Below, one piece after another: positions 27,480-30,764 of a DNA stretch of 30,764 nucleotides. This stretch comes from a virus. Every line of letters starts with the position of its first letter. Position 1 is the first letter of the stretch. The position numbers and the translations under genes are program-made. The stretch lies in IMG/VR virus record IMGVR_UViG_3300043411_000856, positions 1 through 30,764 of that record; one strand, written 5' to 3'. The notes beneath the pieces were generated by a model that did no database searches, was not told the origin of the DNA, and was given only the letters and a program-made list of their open reading frames with translations.

Positions 27480-27901
27480 CCGTGGAACCGATGACGGATG
27501 CGGAACTCGACCCGCCGATGACCGACGATGAACTCGACGCAATCGAGCGGCACATGACGCGGATGGCCGGGGCCGGCCATGTCGCCATGATCACGGCAGG
27601 CGATCTTGACCGCATCCGCGTCCGCATTCGCGCCGCCGAGGCCGAGCGCGACGCTGCGCTGGCGAGGGCCATGCCGGAGCCTCGCCTGTTGCGGACGGTG
27701 GAGGAAGTGGAGGCGCTGCCGGCCGGCGCCTACCTGATTTGCAGCCGACTGAACCGGACGCGGGCTTTCTGCGCAGCGCTCGCGCCGTGCGCCGAGCGGT
27801 GGGAGGTGGGCGGTCGTCTCTGGCCGGATCGCACGATGGTCGGGTGCATCTTGTCCGGCCCGCTGCCCGACCTCCCCACCCCCACCGGGAGGCCGGAATG
27901 A
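27476..27901 (+). CDS. Unknown 141-aa early protein
   Basis: ATGA start at 27476. Acidic, helical first half (MTDAELDPPMTDDELDAIER, RIRAAEAERDAALARAM), then a mixed second half (TVEEVEALPAGAYLICSRLN) resembling small phage beta-domain proteins. No family recognised. Confidence 0.62.
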   Translation: MTVEPMTDAELDPPMTDDELDAIERHMTRMAGAGHVAMITAGDLDRIRVRIRAAEAERDAALARAMPEPRLLRTVEEVEALPAGAYLICSRLNRTRAFCAALAPCAERWEVGGRLWPDRTMVGCILSGPLPDLPTPTGRPE

Positions 27902-28176
27902 CTGCCGCCATCATCGACATCGCCCAGTGTCGCCCGGCCGACGGCTCGTGGCTGGCGACCGTCGAGTTGTGGCGGCGCCCGGATGGCAAGCTGATCGTGA
28001 CCTGCGCCGACATGCCGAGGGCTCTGATCGAGAGCATGGCGGCGGACGCGCCCGAGCCGGGGCCGGCGCGCCTTCGCTTGCTGGCGGACTGGATCACGGA
28101 AGGGGCAGCCGCGATGCGGTGCGAGGCGGACATGCTCGCCCTCGACGCGACCACACCATCGGGAGGGCGGGGATGA
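27898..28176 (+). CDS. Unknown 92-aa early protein
   Basis: ATGA start at 27898. Strand-rich beginning (AAIIDIAQCRPADGSWLATV) then helices. No family recognised. Confidence 0.62.
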   Translation: MTAAIIDIAQCRPADGSWLATVELWRRPDGKLIVTCADMPRALIESMAADAPEPGPARLRLLADWITEGAAAMRCEADMLALDATTPSGGRG

Positions 28177-28406
28177 GCCGAGAGCCTGTAACGACGCTCG
28201 CCGACCTTGACGCGCTCGACCGCGAAGAGGTTGACGAGGGCTATTTCGACGGTCTGACCGGCGAGCCGGAGCCCGGCGACAACCGATCCCCGTCGTACTG
28301 GCACGGCTGGCGGAACGGCGCGCTCGATGGCGGGCATCGGAAGAAGGATGAGGCTCAGGCCATGCTCGCCCGCGCCTATCTCGCCGCACAGACGGGGGAG
28401 CGGTGA
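28173..28406 (+). CDS. Unknown 77-aa early protein with YFDGLTGEP-type motif
   Basis: ATGA start at 28173. DEGYFDGLTGEPEPGDNRSP, SYWHGWRNG resembles a short motif in phage proteins (GYxDGLxGEPEP), possibly nucleic-acid related. Function unknown. Confidence 0.65.
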   Translation: MSREPVTTLADLDALDREEVDEGYFDGLTGEPEPGDNRSPSYWHGWRNGALDGGHRKKDEAQAMLARAYLAAQTGER

Positions 28407-29785
28407 TGCGCGCGGCCACCTGCTTCTCGGGGATCGGCGCCCCGGAATGCGCGGCGCCGTGGCTCGACTGGCGCTGGTGCGCGGAGATCGAGCCGTTCCC
28501 GGCGGCTGTCCATGCCCACCGCTTCCCCGGCGTCGTCAACCTCGGCGACGTGCTGGCGCCCGACTTCCTGGACCGGGCCGAGCAGGTCGACGTGCTGGTC
28601 GGCGGCCCGCCCTGCCAGTCGTTCAGCATCGCGGGCCTGCGCGGCGGCCTGGCCGATCCGCGCGGCAACCTCACATTGCGCTGGGTGCAGGTGATCCATG
28701 CAGTTCGCCCTCGATATGCCGTCACCGAAAACGTCCCCGGGTGGTTGTCCAGCCGCGACAACGCCTTCGGCTGTTTCCTGGCAGGGATTGTCGGCGCAGA
28801 TGATCCCCTGCGAACGCCAGACGGCGGAAGCTGGCCCCGTGCAGGTATGGCTGCCGGGCCACTCGGACGGGCGGCATGGCGGGTTCTCGACGCTCAACAT
28901 TTCGGCGTCCCCCAACGGCGCGAACGCGTGTTCGTTGTCTTCTGTCCTGTGGGCGGGGGCGATCCCGCAGCGGTACTTTTTGAGCCCCAAGGCGTGCCTG
29001 GGCATCCTGCGGCGCGCGGAAAAGCGCGGGAAGACGTTGCCCGGCCCCTTGCTGCGGGCTCTCCAAGCAGCGGCGGGTATCGAAACGACGCCGACACCGC
29101 CGACAACCTGATCGCCCATTCCCTGCGCGGCGAGGGCTTCGACGCCAGCGAGGACGGGACGGGTCGTGGGACGCCGTTGGTGATCGCCACCACCTTGCGC
29201 GCCCGAGACGCAGCCAAGGGCGTCGACAGCGACTGCACGGACACGTTGATCCCGGTCGCGTTCGGCGGCAACAATCAAGCCGGCCCGATCGACGTGGCGA
29301 CGGCCAGGAACGCCCATGCGGGACCGCATGGGCGGCTCGACTTCGAGAGCGAGACGTTCGTGGTGCAGCCAACCGCCTATCGCGTCACGGGCAACGATGG
29401 TGCCTACTCGACGGGCGACGCCGTGGGCGCGCTGGGCACGATGACGGACCCGAGCGCGCAGGTGATCGCGTTCGAGGCGAAGCGAGCCGGCCAGTCCAGC
29501 GACCTCGCCCCGACACTGCGGGCGATGGGCCATGCCGAGAGTCACCCGAACGCCGGCGGGCAGGTCGCGGTCCAGTACGCCAGCGGCGTCCGCCGCCTCC
29601 TGCCGGTCGAATGCGAGCGGTTGCAGGGGTTTCCCGACGGGTGGACGGACATCGTCCATCGCGGCAAGCCGGCGGCGGATGGGAATCGCTACAAGGCGAT
29701 CGGCAACAGCATGGCGGTGCCCGTGCTGGGGTGGCTGCTCGACCGCGTGCGGGCGGACGCCCTCCGCCCCCGCACCGCCGCCTGA
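28406..29785 (+). CDS. dcm: C5-cytosine DNA methyltransferase (Dcm-like)
   Basis: A 459-aa protein starting at the ATG at 28406 (TGATG; GTG at 28403 is an alternative). Motif I is FSGIGAPECA (7-16), motif IV GGPPCQSFS (66-74, catalytic Cys70), motif VI ENV (108-110), motif VIII GVPQRRERVF (167-176), motif IX RLLPVECERLQGFPDGW and motif X GNSMAVPV near the end. A target-recognition region of about 190 residues, including a poorly conserved stretch around 175-370, lies between VIII and IX. It adds a methyl group to cytosine C5, probably protecting phage DNA. No matching restriction enzyme is nearby. Confidence 0.93.
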   Translation: MRAATCFSGIGAPECAAPWLDWRWCAEIEPFPAAVHAHRFPGVVNLGDVLAPDFLDRAEQVDVLVGGPPCQSFSIAGLRGGLADPRGNLTLRWVQVIHAVRPRYAVTENVPGWLSSRDNAFGCFLAGIVGADDPLRTPDGGSWPRAGMAAGPLGRAAWRVLDAQHFGVPQRRERVFVVFCPVGGGDPAAVLFEPQGVPGHPAARGKAREDVARPLAAGSPSSGGYRNDADTADNLIAHSLRGEGFDASEDGTGRGTPLVIATTLRARDAAKGVDSDCTDTLIPVAFGGNNQAGPIDVATARNAHAGPHGRLDFESETFVVQPTAYRVTGNDGAYSTGDAVGALGTMTDPSAQVIAFEAKRAGQSSDLAPTLRAMGHAESHPNAGGQVAVQYASGVRRLLPVECERLQGFPDGWTDIVHRGKPAADGNRYKAIGNSMAVPVLGWLLDRVRADALRPRTAA

Positions 29786-30153
29786 TGCGCCGCCCCCGCT
29801 GGTCGCCGGACCACGACATGCAGGCGCTGTGCGTCGAGGCTGCTGCTGCGGGCTGGCGGCTGTCGCGCACGGGCGGGGACCACATCCGTCTCGCGGCACC
29901 GAACGGCGGGCTGGTGTTCGCGGGCTCGACACCCAGCGACACGCGCGCCGTCCACAACACGCGGGGCGAGATGCGCCGGGTCTGGCCGGGCTGGGATGGA
30001 TCTGAGAAGCGGGAGCCTCGGCAGCGGGAGAAGCGGCCGGGCCGGGCTCCGGTCTGGCGCGGGGCCTACCAGTGGGATGGCAGGCCGGGGACCGACGAAC
30101 AACCGCTCGGCGCGCGTCGGGCGATCTGTGGCCACGATAGGAGAGCGGGATGA
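29785..30153 (+). CDS. Phage protein with HicA-like fold features (122 aa)
   Basis: The ATG at 29785 forms TGATG. GWRLSRTGGDHIRLAAPNGG (about 24-43) has the G-W-x-x-x-R-x-x-G-x-H pattern of HicA/YcfA small RNA-binding domains; FAGSTPSDTRAVHNTRGEMR follows. The C-terminal half is basic and disordered. No HicB-type partner is seen, so an antitoxin pair is not claimed. Confidence 0.6.
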   Translation: MRRPRWSPDHDMQALCVEAAAAGWRLSRTGGDHIRLAAPNGGLVFAGSTPSDTRAVHNTRGEMRRVWPGWDGSEKREPRQREKRPGRAPVWRGAYQWDGRPGTDEQPLGARRAICGHDRRAG

Positions 30154-30431
30154 CGCGAGAATATGGGCAGTTCATCGGCAGCGCGATCGATGTTCGCGAC
30201 GACCTCCGCGACATCGGCCGCCGCCTCGACGCGCTGGAGGCCGGGAGCCGGTCGAGCGAGCCCGAGCCGCGCGAGGTGGGGTGGTATCCGTCGCTGAAAC
30301 GTGGCCGCCACCAGCCGATGTGTGTGTACTGGAACGGGTACGGCTGGTTCGGCCGCGCAAACCACCAGGCCGTCCTGGTGGCGCCGCCCGACTGGATCGG
30401 CCCCCGCCTCGACCTGCCGGAGGGGCGGTGA
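30150..30431 (+). CDS. Unknown 93-aa protein
   Basis: ATGA start at 30150. An N-terminal helix (SAIDVRDDLRDIGRRLDALE) is followed by a Trp/Tyr-rich beta segment (VYWNGYGWFGRANHQAVLVA). No family recognised. Confidence 0.62.
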   Translation: MTREYGQFIGSAIDVRDDLRDIGRRLDALEAGSRSSEPEPREVGWYPSLKRGRHQPMCVYWNGYGWFGRANHQAVLVAPPDWIGPRLDLPEGR

Positions 30432-30655
30432 TGGAGATCGAGGAATTCGAGAACTTCGACGGCAGCCGATGGTTGCGCGCCGAGCCCACCAAGGCCCGCA
30501 TCGCCGCCCTCGAAGCGCAGATAGCGAGGCTGCCGGCGCCGGTCACCGAAGCCGAGGTGGTCGCCGCGGTCGGCACCTACGTCGCGATGGGGCGCGGGTC
30601 GGACGCCGGACACGCCGCGCTCACCGCATTTCTGGAGCGGAGGATGAAGGGGTGA
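30431..30655 (+). CDS. Unknown 74-aa protein
   Basis: TGATG start at 30431. MEIEEFENFDGSRWL then helical (TKARIAALEAQIARLPAPVT). No family recognised. Confidence 0.6.
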   Translation: MEIEEFENFDGSRWLRAEPTKARIAALEAQIARLPAPVTEAEVVAAVGTYVAMGRGSDAGHAALTAFLERRMKG

Positions 30656-30764
30656 CGAACCGCATCATGACATGCCTCTGGGTGGTAGGCACTCTCGGCG
30701 GCTTGGCGATGTTGGCCGGGCTGGTGTGGCAGGCGCCGGTGCCGACGGACGCCGGTTGGTGGCT
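30652..30764 (+). CDS. Start of a membrane protein, cut by the window edge
   Basis: GTG at 30652 (GTGA). The visible N-terminus, MTCLWVVGTLGGLAMLAGLV from about residue 6, is one hydrophobic helix, probably a signal anchor. The rest is outside. Confidence 0.55.
   Translation, partial: MTNRIMTCLWVVGTLGGLAMLAGLVWQAPVPTDAGWW

Noticed and set aside
29785-30153. A HicAB toxin-antitoxin pair.
   Set aside because: Only a HicA-like pattern is visible; the adjacent gene shows no HicB-like sequence.
28376-30613. A 745-codon minus-strand open frame.
   Set aside because: Antisense shadow of the C5 methyltransferase and its downstream genes; no domain and a biased composition.
1-30764. tRNA genes, CRISPR arrays, insertion sequences and an integrase/attachment site.
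   Set aside because: No cloverleaf-like segment, regular repeat-spacer array, transposase or recombinase motif was noticed on either strand.

Overview
The window looks like about two thirds of a temperate tailed-phage genome (free phage or prophage) from a GC-rich alphaproteobacterium. The phage assignment rests on the portal, the large and small terminase subunits, a DnaB-type helicase, RusA, a RecE/RecT-type recombination pair and a two-repressor immunity switch. The alphaproteobacterial assignment is an inference from the high GC, a GapR/DUF2312 protein and the general gene style. No integrase, tail, capsid or lysis gene was recognised here; they should lie outside, beyond the portal or beyond the right edge.

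The layout resembles lambda. The immunity region is at 19203-19920. A Cro-like XRE protein (minus strand, 19203-19412) and a CI-like XRE repressor (plus strand, 19509-19817) diverge. At least three copies of a 15-bp semi-palindrome, TTACRCGGGGYGYAA, sit over the candidate leftward and rightward promoters.

The minus-strand arm (19412 down to 8524) reads: Cro-like, ParB-like, small proteins, GapR-like, RusA, two homologous DNA methyltransferases, an N6-adenine-type methyltransferase, two helix-turn-helix proteins, DnaB helicase, replisome organiser with intragenic iteron-like repeats, a 207-aa protein in the position of lambda Q, and a membrane protein. At 8527-8499 there is a good sigma70-like promoter, followed at once by two intrinsic-terminator hairpins (8471-8403). 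Beyond them come late-region genes: a sugar-modification cassette (TPR/heptosyltransferase-like protein, left-handed beta-helix acyltransferase, GT-A-type glycosyltransferase), small genes, small terminase, large terminase and portal. This is the arrangement expected of an antitermination-controlled late promoter.

The plus-strand arm (19509 to the right edge) carries two conserved phage proteins of unknown function separated by odd CGCAACGCA-rich spacers, then a tightly coupled string of small genes, a PD-(D/E)XK exonuclease, an HNH gene, a Bet/RecT annealing protein, a DUF968-like HNH protein, more small genes, and a C5-cytosine methyltransferase. Almost every junction in both arms is an ATGA, GTGA or TGATG overlap, so translation is probably coupled along both arms.

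The most unusual content is a group of homing-type endonucleases in three different arrangements. (1) The large terminase contains an intein at its QTRW coupling motif. Where an in-frame endonuclease domain is expected, a complete endonuclease-VII-type HNH gene is written in a different reading frame, with its own start, ribosome-binding site and stop, while the intein frame stays open across it. (2) A plus-strand HNH gene sits inside the minus-strand methyltransferase cluster. Its start codon shares CATG with the methyltransferase start on the other strand, and its stop abuts a 16-codon remnant of a methyltransferase. (3) Another HNH gene with a similar N-terminal module sits between the exonuclease and recT.
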